Positions 51,482-59,836 of a stretch of 64,000 nt of DNA are shown here, in pieces. A model generated the notes under the pieces. It had not been told where the DNA came from. It ran no database searches and saw only the letters and a program-made list of their open reading frames with translations. Position 1 is the stretch's first letter. Every line of letters starts with the position of its first letter. A program made the translations under genes and the position numbers. The stretch spans positions 310,001 to 374,000 of the forward strand of contig NZ_FQWT01000004.1 of NCBI RefSeq assembly GCF_900129755.1, in the 5' to 3' direction. This DNA is from Chryseobacterium oranimense. GTDB lineage: Bacteria; Bacteroidota; Bacteroidia; Flavobacteriales; Weeksellaceae.

Positions 51482-52861
51482 TTAAAGATAAATATGGAAC
51501 TGTACAATGAATTCCCCTTTTGAAGAAGGGCTTTCTGTAGGGCTGGTGTATACAGGTCTTGTGGAATACTGTGTGGTGATCTTTGCATGATGCCCGTCTA
51601 TAAACCAGTTGGCACCTACGTCGAACTGGGAAGAAGGCTTATTGAATGCTTCAAAGTCTTTATAGGTATAGGCGGCAAAAGGCTGTATCCTGATTTTTGG
51701 TTTTTCTGCCTCGTTGGGAAGAAGCAAACCTGCCTGTGCATAAACGATATTACCCGTTCCGATCACGGGTTGTAAATTTCCGGGACCTGCAATGGCTTTA
51801 TTTCCTGTAAAATTGGGATCGGATGCTGCAATATTCATGGTTCCCAGATTTCTTACATAGTTAGGACCGAAATTGTAGTTATAATATCCGGCATAAGCAG
51901 AAACGGCCATCTTGTGTTTTGCATTTCCCAGAGGAATATCTGCAAAAGCATCTACTGCTACAAGGGTAATGTCGTGTTTTTCAATATTGGAATTTACGGA
52001 AGTTCTTGTTCCGTCTGCCTGGTGGTAAAAACCTGCTCCTACATTGAAGACTTTTTTTGTTCCCAGATAAGAACCCACCTTGAAAGGAAGCGTATTCGAT
52101 TCCTCATCAAGAAATTGGTATTCAACATAACCGGCTTTTGAGAAGCTTGGGTTTCCGTTATTGTCTACAGCTACTGCTCGTGCAGGATCTGTCACATTAA
52201 CAGGAACAAGGTCTGTTGCAAAAGGCTTGTTTAAGCTGAAACGGTATTCGAGTTTGCCATATTTTCCTTTGGCAAACATTCCGAGTTGTCTCGCAAACTG
52301 GTCAGAATTGTCAATCAGAGGCCATGTGAAAATAGGGGAGTCAACAGTAAGGAAATTCAGGGTTGAAGCCATCGTCATACGGGAGAGGCCCATATAATAA
52401 TGAAGTCCCGCCCCTAAAGATAAACTGAATTTTCCCGCTTCTCCAGGTAAAATAACTGCATACTCATTCCATGCATCATGGAAAAACAATTGTGGTTTCT
52501 TACCGTTTCCGTAACCTCCTGTGCCTGTGGAGCCTGTAGCCCCGCCGTTAATGAATGTCTGATTATTAATCCCAAAATGAACAAGGATCATATATCTTTT
52601 AGAAATCTGCGCATAAGCCAAAGCACGTAATCTTCTGTTTCCCAGACTCCAGGAGTTGTCGGTAGGTTCGTTGGCTACCATACTTCCCGGGTTCATTTGG
52701 GTATTTCTGAGCCAGAACTGGTCCCATAAAATAAATCTGATGAATTTATCCCCATCAGGATTCAGGTTTAATTTCAATCCGCCTCCGTAATCAGGAGATC
52801 CCTGTGAATATAAAGAACCGCTTATTAAGGCTAATCCAATAAATGAAAGTAATTTCTTCAT
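51482..52861 (-). CDS. Outer-membrane porin
   Basis: The protein is 459 residues long. The signal peptide is MKKLLSFIGLALISGSLYSQ. The mature part is an alternating beta-strand barrel with many aromatic girdle residues, for example LRALAYAQISKRYMILVHFG and LEYRFSLNKPF, and ends QFHIYL in the form of a final barrel strand. It resembles phosphate-selective-porin-like proteins of Bacteroidota. It is the first gene of the minus-strand carboxylate module and probably lets the substrate through the outer membrane. No -7 consensus was clear upstream. Confidence 0.85.
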   Translation of the reverse strand: MKKLLSFIGLALISGSLYSQGSPDYGGGLKLNLNPDGDKFIRFILWDQFWLRNTQMNPGSMVANEPTDNSWSLGNRRLRALAYAQISKRYMILVHFGINNQTFINGGATGSTGTGGYGNGKKPQLFFHDAWNEYAVILPGEAGKFSLSLGAGLHYYMGLSRMTMASTLNFLTVDSPIFTWPLIDNSDQFARQLGMFAKGKYGKLEYRFSLNKPFATDLVPVNVTDPARAVAVDNNGNPSFSKAGYVEYQFLDEESNTLPFKVGSYLGTKKVFNVGAGFYHQADGTRTSVNSNIEKHDITLVAVDAFADIPLGNAKHKMAVSAYAGYYNYNFGPNYVRNLGTMNIAASDPNFTGNKAIAGPGNLQPVIGTGNIVYAQAGLLLPNEAEKPKIRIQPFAAYTYKDFEAFNKPSSQFDVGANWFIDGHHAKITTQYSTRPVYTSPTESPSSKGEFIVQFHIYL

Positions 52862-52984
52862 AAATTATCAATTTTTGGCGTTGTTTTTTGTGAAAGCCAA
52901 ATTGTAATTAATAATTTATTTACGAAAATTTAATATATATTAGTGGTAATGGTATAGTTATTTTATATGATGCTGATTAAATAT

Positions 52985-53030
52985 AGGTTACGAGATTCGA
53001 GATTCGAGTTCCGGATTGTAGGGTTGAGGG
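52985..53030. repeat. Degenerate GTTACGAGATTCGAG intergenic repeat, single arm
   Basis: GGTTACGAGATTCGAGATTC continues with GAGTTCCGG and GGGTTGAGGG. It has the same words as 2725-2776, in one orientation only. The rest of the 52862-53120 gap is AT-rich with nothing recognised. Confidence 0.6.
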
Positions 53031-53120
53031 TTTAGAATGGATGGGTTGTAGATTATTAGTTGCTGTGCTTAAGAAGTTCACTATTCATTTATGAAGCAAA
53101 TTTATATTAATTTTTTTCAC

Positions 53121-53537
53121 TTATTTCTTGAATCTTTCCCATTTAATCAGCATATATTTATCCGCAAACTGGGTAATAATAAGGCCGGAATTCTTAATAT
53201 TGTCTTCCTGAGACATATATTCGATCAGTTCATTCTGTTTTAAAATTTTATAAACAGGATGAAACTCCGAATGAGGTGGTCTTGTAATGTTATATTTCTT
53301 GATCCAGGAGCTTATGGTTACATGCGAAACCCCGATAATTCTTTCTATTTCACGAAAACTTAGCCCTTCCAGATAGAGCTGGAGCGCCTTGGTTACATAG
53401 TAATCGTCGATCTGTTTTCCTATTTTTTTTACGGTAAAATAATAATTGCAGTCCTTGCAGAGAAAGCGTTGTTTCTCATTAATGATACCGCTTTTTACAA
53501 TCTTAATTCCACTGCATTTAGGACATTTGTTTTCCAT
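53121..53537 (-). CDS. InsA-like zinc-ribbon/HTH protein, probable domesticated transposase-derived regulator
   Basis: The protein is 138 residues long. CPKCSG with CKDCNYYF gives a four-Cys zinc ribbon (Cys5, 8, 27, 30). Then LEGLSFREIERIIGVSHVTISSWIKKY (about 57-82, in parts) is a helix-turn-helix like that of IS1 InsA. A C-terminal domain of about 50 residues (FHPVYKILKQNELIEYM to KWERFKK) is not found in InsA. No InsB-type transposase, terminal inverted repeats or target duplication are visible, so it is not an active insertion sequence. It is divergent from the arginine cluster, sharing a 160-base region, which suggests it regulates that cluster. This role is inference. Confidence 0.82.
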   Translation of the reverse strand: MENKCPKCSGIKIVKSGIINEKQRFLCKDCNYYFTVKKIGKQIDDYYVTKALQLYLEGLSFREIERIIGVSHVTISSWIKKYNITRPPHSEFHPVYKILKQNELIEYMSQEDNIKNSGLIITQFADKYMLIKWERFKK

Positions 53538-53697
53538 AGCTATATGTTTTTAGCAAATATATAATAATTTAGCAAAATTATATTTACTTGTAAAGATAAA
53601 ATTACCTGTGTATTTTATTTAAACAAAAAAAATATCTTTTTAATTTGGTTTTTAAAGTTATTATGTTTTAAATTTGCCAAAAAATTCAGATAAATAA
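53538..53697 (+). promoter_or_regulatory. Divergent regulatory region of the arginine cluster
   Basis: For the plus strand: TTG (53645-53647), 21 bases, TAAATTTG (53669-53676), then 21 bases to the ATG. On the minus strand TATATTTG near 53555-53562 could serve the InsA-like gene. Two copies of TTTAGCAAA (53549-53557 and 53568-53576), 19 bases apart, lie near the regulator's own promoter and are candidate operators. Confidence 0.55.
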
Positions 53698-54300
53698 ATG
53701 GAAATAGAAATTTCCTCAGACAAACATTTGATGTATGTGAGTGAAATACAGCAGGAAATGTATGATTCTGCACAGCGTAGAGGAACGGGGATCGCCAAAC
53801 GTTCCATCGAATATTTAACGAAAAAAATTTCGGAAGGCAATGCTGTGGTTGCTACTGAAAATGGGGAATGGGTAGGATTCTGTTATATAGAAACCTGGTC
53901 GCATGGTCAGTTTGTGGCCAACTCGGGACTTATTGTATCCCCGGATTACAGGAACAGAGGGGTAGCTACCTTAATTAAAAATAAAGTTTTCCAGCTATCC
54001 AGGGAAAAATATCCGAATGCAAAAGTATTTGGTTTAACAACAGGGCTTGCCGTAATGAAGATCAACAGTGATCTTGGTTACAAGCCAGTAATTTACTCTG
54101 AACTCACTCAGGATGAAGAGTTCTGGAATGGCTGTAAGAACTGTGTGAATTATGAAATTTTAATGAAAAAGGAGCGTAAAAACTGTCTGTGTACAGCTAT
54201 GCTTTTCGTTCCTGAAAATAATGATAAAGTGAACGGGACTGAAATTCAGCAGTCCGAAATTGATTACAATGGAGAAAAAGAAAGTCGTCTTAGCGTTTAG
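53698..54300 (+). CDS. GNAT acyltransferase, candidate N-acylglutamate synthase
   Basis: The protein is 200 residues long with a GNAT fold (about 8-160). Motif A is LIVSPDYRNRGVATLIKNK (about 78-96), with the RxxGxA acyl-CoA loop at Arg87-Ala90. Four Cys (CKNC at 146-149 and CLC at 163-165) sit towards the C-terminus. It is the first gene of the arginine cluster and overlaps argG by 32 bases. A cluster that has ArgB and ArgC needs a first enzyme that acylates glutamate, and no argA or argJ is present. I infer it makes N-acetyl- or, given ArgF' Val90, N-succinylglutamate. The fold is certain; the reaction is inferred. Confidence 0.82.
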   Translation: MEIEISSDKHLMYVSEIQQEMYDSAQRRGTGIAKRSIEYLTKKISEGNAVVATENGEWVGFCYIETWSHGQFVANSGLIVSPDYRNRGVATLIKNKVFQLSREKYPNAKVFGLTTGLAVMKINSDLGYKPVIYSELTQDEEFWNGCKNCVNYEILMKKERKNCLCTAMLFVPENNDKVNGTEIQQSEIDYNGEKESRLSV

Positions 54301-55462
54301 CGGAGGTTTGGATACCTCTTACTGTGCCAAATATCTTAGTGAAACACTGGGGTATGAAGTGTATGCAGTTACTGTAAATACCGGAGGTTTTTCTAAAGAA
54401 GAAGAAAAAGAACTGGAGAAAAAAGCCTTCAATCTTGGAGTGAAAGAATACAGGTGCGTGGATGCTCAGGAAGATTATTATAACTCTTGCGTAAAATATC
54501 TGATCTTCGGCAATGTACTGAAAAACAATACCTACCCATTATCTGTAAGTGCGGAACGTACAGTTCAGGCACAGGAAATTGCAAAATATGCCATTGAAAC
54601 CGGTGCTGATGCCATTGCCCATGGAAGTACCGGAGCGGGTAATGACCAGGTCCGTTTCGATTTGATTTTTCAGGTAATGTGCCCGGAAAAAGAGATCATC
54701 ACGCCAATCCGGGATATGAGCCTTTCCCGTGAAGAAGAAATTGAATTTTTGAAAAGCCACGGCTACGAAATGGAATTCCATAAAGCTCAGTATTCAGTCA
54801 ATAAAGGGCTTTGGGGAACATCGGTAGGAGGAAAAGAAACACTGACATCAAGAAACTATCTTCCTGAAGAAGCTTTTCCGTCGCAGATTAAAGAAACTCA
54901 ACCCTCAGAACTGGAAATTGAATTTAAAAACGGTGAAGTTGTAGCAGTAAACGGAGAATATTTTAAACATCCGGTTTATGCTATCCAGAAGATTGAAGAG
55001 CTGGCTTCTGCTTATGGAATCGGCCGTGATATCCATGTAGGAGATACCATTGTTGGAATTAAAGGAAGAGTAGGTTTTGAAGCGGCAGCAGCATCAGTGA
55101 TTATCAAAGCGCATCATTTACTGGAAAAACATACCCTTTCCAAATATCAGCAGATGATGAAATCCCAGCTGTCCGATTGGTACGGAAACTGGCTTCATGA
55201 AGCACTCTTCTTAGATCCGGTGATGAGAAATATTGAATCTTTTTTAAATGATTCTCAGCAGACAGTCAGCGGAAAAGTATTTGTAACCCTTCATCCATAC
55301 AGGTTTGTTTTAAACGGGATTGAATCCGCTCACGATCTCATGTCTGATAAATTCGGGAGTTATGGTGAAGCCAACAGGGCGTGGACAGGGGAAGATGTGA
55401 AAGGATATACAAAAATTGTGAGCAATTCTTTAAACATCTACCACCAGATCAATTCAAAATAA
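54269..55462 (+). CDS. argG: Argininosuccinate synthase
   Basis: The protein is 397 residues long from ATG at 54269; a TTG three codons upstream is rejected. VLAFSGGLDTSYC (about 7-19) is the ATP-pyrophosphatase P-loop, and HGSTGAGNDQVRFD and TSRNYLPEEAFP follow the family pattern. It joins citrulline and aspartate with ATP to form argininosuccinate in the cytoplasm. Its first 32 bases overlap the 3' end of the GNAT gene in another frame, so translation is likely coupled. Confidence 0.96.
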   Translation: MEKKKVVLAFSGGLDTSYCAKYLSETLGYEVYAVTVNTGGFSKEEEKELEKKAFNLGVKEYRCVDAQEDYYNSCVKYLIFGNVLKNNTYPLSVSAERTVQAQEIAKYAIETGADAIAHGSTGAGNDQVRFDLIFQVMCPEKEIITPIRDMSLSREEEIEFLKSHGYEMEFHKAQYSVNKGLWGTSVGGKETLTSRNYLPEEAFPSQIKETQPSELEIEFKNGEVVAVNGEYFKHPVYAIQKIEELASAYGIGRDIHVGDTIVGIKGRVGFEAAAASVIIKAHHLLEKHTLSKYQQMMKSQLSDWYGNWLHEALFLDPVMRNIESFLNDSQQTVSGKVFVTLHPYRFVLNGIESAHDLMSDKFGSYGEANRAWTGEDVKGYTKIVSNSLNIYHQINSK

Positions 55463-55526
55463 AGAGTTCTAAAAGAACAATTTAACCTGAGATGGGAGTG
55501 AAATTCCATCACCCAAAAAATTAAAA

Positions 55527-56489
55527 ATGAAAAAAGTAGGAATTGTAGGCGCTAACGGCTACACAGGAAGCGAACTGGTCCGTGTGCTGGCTTTTCATCC
55601 CAATGTGACATTGAGTTTTTTATATAGCCGTTCCAATTCGGGGACAAAAATTTCAGATTTGTACCCGGATTTAACGGCGGTTTGCGAGCAGGTTTTAACG
55701 GATAAAGCCGAAGAGGTGGATATCCTTTTCCTTTGCCTTCCTCATAAAGAAAGCCAAAACTGGCTTACTCAAAATCCTGTGAAGGATGAAACTTTAGTGA
55801 TTGATCTTGGTAATGATTTCCGCCTGGATGGAAATTTTGGAAACAGAAATTTTATCTACGGACTTCCTGAAATCAATAAAAAAAATCTGGCGGGAGCAAA
55901 AAGCATTGCCAATCCCGGATGTTTTGCAACAGCAATTCAGCTGGCATTGCTTCCATTGGCCGGAAAAGGTTTACTGGATGAGGTTTATACGACGGGGATC
56001 ACAGGTTCAACGGGGGCAGGGCAGTCTTTACAGCCAACGACCCATTTTACCTGGAGGAACGATAATATTTCGGCCTATAAGACTCTGACGCATCAGCATG
56101 TGGATGAAATTTTACAGCAGCTGGTTTCATTCAACCATAAAGATGTCAGTCTAAATTTTGTTCCATGGAGAGGAGATTTTACAAGAGGAATTTTTACAAG
56201 TTCAACCATAAAAACGGATTTAATTTTTTCAAATATCCATCAGTTGTATCAGGATTTTTATGAAAATGAGCCTTTTGTAAAGGTAAGCGAGAATGCAATT
56301 GATTTAAAACAGGTTGTCAATACCAATCGCTGTGTGATTCATATAGAAAAGAATGGAAATGTAGTAGTCATTCACTCAGCGATTGACAATTTGTTGAAAG
56401 GAGCCTCCGGGCAGGCAGTGCAGAACATGAATATTGCGATGGGCTGGGAAGAAAACCTGGGACTGAATCTGAAACCGGTAGCATTTTAA
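55527..56489 (+). CDS. argC: N-acyl-gamma-glutamyl-phosphate reductase
   Basis: The protein is 320 residues long. GIVGANGYTGSELVRV (5-20) binds NADP, Cys132 in NPGCFATA is the catalytic nucleophile, and GITGSTGAGQ and HQHVDEI supply the remaining site. It reduces acylglutamyl phosphate to the semialdehyde. It is separated from argG by 64 bases and followed by a 284-base non-coding stretch. Whether the acyl group is acetyl or succinyl is not visible here. Confidence 0.95.
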   Translation: MKKVGIVGANGYTGSELVRVLAFHPNVTLSFLYSRSNSGTKISDLYPDLTAVCEQVLTDKAEEVDILFLCLPHKESQNWLTQNPVKDETLVIDLGNDFRLDGNFGNRNFIYGLPEINKKNLAGAKSIANPGCFATAIQLALLPLAGKGLLDEVYTTGITGSTGAGQSLQPTTHFTWRNDNISAYKTLTHQHVDEILQQLVSFNHKDVSLNFVPWRGDFTRGIFTSSTIKTDLIFSNIHQLYQDFYENEPFVKVSENAIDLKQVVNTNRCVIHIEKNGNVVVIHSAIDNLLKGASGQAVQNMNIAMGWEENLGLNLKPVAF

Positions 56490-56773
56490 AAGTGAATGAT
56501 TAAAAAGTGAATCGTCAATAAGGCAATAGTGAATTTTATAATCTGAATTATTTTGACATAGGAAAATGGAGCGTTAAGAAAATTAATTCTGTGAACGTTA
56601 AGAAAATTCTATTGTTTGAAGCGCGAGACAATTATTGAATCGAAGAAGTCATACTGAAATCGCGCAAGTTTTAGAATTTTTAGAGAACAGAAATAATTTT
56701 TAGCGAAAGTTTCCAGGTCTTGAACTTTTGTTTCTTTTGTTTCAAGACAAAAGAAAAATAAAAAAATAAAAAA
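56490..56773. repeat. 284-base non-coding stretch inside the arginine cluster, with repeats
   Basis: There is no gene. GCGTTAAGAAAATT and CGTTAAGAAAATTCT (about 56572-56611) form a direct repeat. TTTCTTTTGT (about 56737-56746) pairs with ACAAAAGAAA (about 56749-56758) without a following T-run. The words GAACTTTTGTTTCTTTTG recur in flavobacterial intergenic DNA as I remember it. It may be an inserted repeat splitting the operon. Confidence 0.5.
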
Positions 56774-57913
56774 ATGAATTTATTCAACGTATATCCATTA
56801 TTCAACATAAATCCTGTGAAAGCACAGGGATCTTTCCTTTGGGATGATAAAGGAGAAAAATATCTTGATTTTTATGGCGGTCACGCAGTGATTTCCATTG
56901 GACATAATCATCCGTACTATCAAAATAAATTGAAAGATCAGTTAGAAAAAATTTCTTTCTACTCCAATTCTGTGCAGAATGAATTGCAGACAGAACTGGC
57001 TGAAAAATTAGGAAAAATATCAGGATACGAAGATTATAACCTTTTCCTGTGTAATTCCGGCGCTGAAGCCAATGAAAATGCATTGAAGCTGGCATCTTTT
57101 CACAACGGAAAAAATAAAGTGCTGTATTTCTCAGGATCATTTCACGGGAGAACTTCTGCGGCTGTTTCTGTAACGGACAATCCAAAAATTGTAGCTCCGG
57201 TAAACTTTTCTGAAAGATTTATTAAATCTGAGTGGAATAATATCCAGCAACTTGAAGAAATATTTGAAACGCTGGGAAGTGAAATTTCATCCGTCATCAT
57301 CGAAGGAATTCAGGGAGTAGGCGGAATTATGATTCCTACGGCAGAATTTTTATCTAAGATTAAAGAACTGTGTGAAAAATATGACACTGCTTTAATTCTT
57401 GATGAAGTGCAGTCAGGGTATGGAAGAAGCGGATATTTCTTTGCCCATCAGGAATTCGGTATCGAGCCGGATATGATTACGATTGCCAAAGGGATGGGAA
57501 ATGGTTTCCCGATTGGCGGTGTGCTGATCCATCCGAAGTTCCAGGCAAGCAATGGTTTGCTGGGAACCACTTTCGGAGGAAATCATTTGGCCTGTGCTGC
57601 GGCAATTGCTGTTCTGGATGTGATGAAAGAAGAAAATCTTACCGAAAATGCTCAGAAAATGGGTGATTATATTGAAGATGAAATTAAAGATTTTCCTCAT
57701 ATCAAAACCATCCGAAGGAAAGGGTTGATGATCGGGATTGAACTTGATCAGGATTGTGCAGAAGTGAGGAAAAACCTGTTGTACAATCATCACATTTTTA
57801 CAGGAAACTCCAATGATAAGAATGTTTTAAGGATTCTTCCTGCCCTTAATATCGGAAAAGAAGAAACAGATCTTTTTATAGGGGCTTTAAAAACGGTATT
57901 GGAAAGTATTTAA
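56774..57913 (+). CDS. argD: N-acylornithine aminotransferase
   Basis: This 379-residue class III PLP aminotransferase has SGAEANENALKLA (phosphate cradle), ILDEVQSGYGRSG with the PLP Asp, and Lys239 in TIAKGMGNGFP. It converts N-acylglutamate semialdehyde to N-acylornithine. The family also contains succinylornithine and ornithine aminotransferases; position in the cluster supports the biosynthetic role. The start follows a run of As with no Shine-Dalgarno sequence. Confidence 0.94.
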   Translation: MNLFNVYPLFNINPVKAQGSFLWDDKGEKYLDFYGGHAVISIGHNHPYYQNKLKDQLEKISFYSNSVQNELQTELAEKLGKISGYEDYNLFLCNSGAEANENALKLASFHNGKNKVLYFSGSFHGRTSAAVSVTDNPKIVAPVNFSERFIKSEWNNIQQLEEIFETLGSEISSVIIEGIQGVGGIMIPTAEFLSKIKELCEKYDTALILDEVQSGYGRSGYFFAHQEFGIEPDMITIAKGMGNGFPIGGVLIHPKFQASNGLLGTTFGGNHLACAAAIAVLDVMKEENLTENAQKMGDYIEDEIKDFPHIKTIRRKGLMIGIELDQDCAEVRKNLLYNHHIFTGNSNDKNVLRILPALNIGKEETDLFIGALKTVLESI

Positions 57914-58078
57914 CAGCAAAAGTCACAAGAAATCTGAACACCTTAATAATCTTACACGAATTTAAGGTTCTCAAAAAAATAAACTTTTAAAACTTAAGTG
58001 TTCTGAAGTGTTAAAAAATAAAAAGTTGTGCCTTTTGTGGTTGAAATTCATCACAATTAATTAGAAAAAAATCATTAA

Positions 58079-59038
58079 ATGAAAAAATTCACCTCTGTAA
58101 GCGATGTAGAAAACTTACAGGAAATCATAAAAAAAGCTTTACAAATTAAAGAAAACCCTCATTCCGAAACAGAAAAAGGAAAGGGAAAAACAATAGGTCT
58201 TGTGTTTTTGAATTCAAGTTTAAGAACACGCTTAAGCAGCCAGATCGCAGCACAGAATCTAGGTTTAAATGTTCTGACATTAAATGCAGCACAGGAAGCC
58301 TGGAATCTGGAATTTGCAGACGGAGCTGTAATGAATGGCGATACCGTTGAACATATTAAAGATGCCATCGAAGTATTGAATCAATACTGTGATATCATCG
58401 CGGTACGTTGCTTCGCAGGAATGAAATCTAAAGAAGACGATGTGAACGAAAGTATCCTGAACCAGTTTGAACAGCATGCAAAAGTACCTGTAATTTCTCT
58501 GGAATCAGCTACGCGCCATCCGCTGCAAAGTCTGGCAGACTGTATTACCATCACAGAAAACTGGAAAGAAGAGCGCAAACCAAAAGTAGTTCTGACATGG
58601 GCGCCACATATCAAGCCAATTGCCCAGGCTGTTGGAAATTCTTTTGCAGAGTGGATGCAGGAAATGGATGTGGATTTTGTAATCGCCAATCCCGAAGGGT
58701 ATGATCTGGACAAAAACTTTACAAAAGACGTAAAAGTAATTCATAATCAGGATGAAGCGTTGAAAGATGCAGATTTTATTTATGTGAAAAACTGGTCTTC
58801 TTTTGATGATTATGCAAAAATGCCGGAAGTAAAAGAAAACTGGATGCTGACAACCCAAAAACTGGAAAATACCAATGCTGCAAAAGTAATGCATTGCCTT
58901 CCGGTGCGCCGTAATGTAGAATTGAGTGATGAAGTGATGGATGGCGACCATTCTATTATCTATCAGCAGGCCAAAAACCGGATTTTCTCTGCTCAGGCTG
59001 TATTCAGCGAAATTCTGGACGAAATCAATTCAAAATAA
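58079..59038 (+). CDS. argF': N-acylornithine carbamoyltransferase, predicted N-succinylornithine type
   Basis: The protein is 319 residues long. SSLRTR (46-51) binds carbamoyl phosphate and HCLPVRRN (about 285-292) matches the AOTCase/SOTCase branch, not ordinary ArgF. Full-length similarity to the Bacteroides fragilis SOTCase is clear from memory. The loop GDTVEHI has Val90 at the position that is Glu92 in Xanthomonas AOTCase (acetyl-specific) and Pro90 in B. fragilis SOTCase (succinyl-specific). Published E92V mutants of the Xanthomonas enzyme became SOTCases, so N-succinylornithine is predicted. argB follows after 6 bases. Confidence 0.93.
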   Translation: MKKFTSVSDVENLQEIIKKALQIKENPHSETEKGKGKTIGLVFLNSSLRTRLSSQIAAQNLGLNVLTLNAAQEAWNLEFADGAVMNGDTVEHIKDAIEVLNQYCDIIAVRCFAGMKSKEDDVNESILNQFEQHAKVPVISLESATRHPLQSLADCITITENWKEERKPKVVLTWAPHIKPIAQAVGNSFAEWMQEMDVDFVIANPEGYDLDKNFTKDVKVIHNQDEALKDADFIYVKNWSSFDDYAKMPEVKENWMLTTQKLENTNAAKVMHCLPVRRNVELSDEVMDGDHSIIYQQAKNRIFSAQAVFSEILDEINSK

Positions 59039-59044
59039 TAACCT

Positions 59045-59836
59045 ATGGAGAAGCTTTTTGTTGTTAAAATAGGAGGAGCTTTAATCGATGATGAGGAATT
59101 ATTGAACAAGTTTCTGGAACAGTTTTCTGAAATCAATGAAAAGAAAATTCTTGTTCATGGTGGCGGAAAACTGGCTACTACGTTGGCTGACAAGCTGGGA
59201 ATTGAACAGAAATTAATTAACGGAAGAAGGATTACGGATAAAGATACTCTCGATATTGTATCCATGGTGTATGCAGGAAGCATCAATAAAAATATAGTAG
59301 CTAAACTGCAGGCAAAAAACTGTAATGCTATTGGATTTTCCGGTGCTGACGGAAATATGATCCAGGCTAAGAAAAGAGTACACCCGGAAATAGATTTCGG
59401 ATTTGTAGGTGATATTGACAAGCAGAGCATTAATGAAAAATTGCTTTCACAACTGATTGATCTTGATCTTGTACCGGTTTTTTCAGCAATAACCCATGAC
59501 AAAAAAGGCAATCTTTTAAACACCAATGCAGATACTATTGCTTCTGTAATTGCACAATCCCTGTCAGATGTTTATGATGTGGAGTTGTTGTTCTGTTTTG
59601 ATAAGGAAGGCGTTCTCGAAAATATTGAAGACCCGGGATCCGTTATAAAAAAGGTGTCAGAAGAAGAATTTTCTCTTTTAAAAGAAGCGGGAAAACTCCA
59701 CAAAGGTATTCTTCCCAAGCTTGAAAATGCTCTCGGAGCAGTAAAAAATAATGTAAGCAAGGTATTCTTAATCAAAGAAACCCAATTGAAAAACCATATA
59801 GAAAACCATCATGGAGGAACTGAAATCTGTTTATAG
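59045..59836 (+). CDS. argB: N-acylglutamate kinase
   Basis: This 263-residue amino-acid kinase has VKIGGALID (about 6-14), ILVHGGGKLATTLADKLG (about 35-52) and LLNTNADTIASVIAQSL (about 157-173). It phosphorylates N-acylglutamate, the second step of the pathway. The N-terminal helix of arginine-inhibited hexameric NAGKs is absent, so arginine feedback on this enzyme may be weak. It overlaps the next gene by 26 bases in another frame. In Bacteroides the equivalent kinase is reported to favour succinylglutamate; the same is likely here. Confidence 0.94.
   Translation: MEKLFVVKIGGALIDDEELLNKFLEQFSEINEKKILVHGGGKLATTLADKLGIEQKLINGRRITDKDTLDIVSMVYAGSINKNIVAKLQAKNCNAIGFSGADGNMIQAKKRVHPEIDFGFVGDIDKQSINEKLLSQLIDLDLVPVFSAITHDKKGNLLNTNADTIASVIAQSLSDVYDVELLFCFDKEGVLENIEDPGSVIKKVSEEEFSLLKEAGKLHKGILPKLENALGAVKNNVSKVFLIKETQLKNHIENHHGGTEICL

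Noticed and set aside
53121..53537. Active IS1-like insertion sequence
   Set aside because: There is no transposase (InsB), no terminal inverted repeats and no target duplication, and the protein has an extra C-terminal domain.
55462..55526. T-box or riboswitch before argC
   Set aside because: Only a weak, bulged GGGAGTGA/TCACCC pairing is present; no specifier loop, T-box sequence or terminator.
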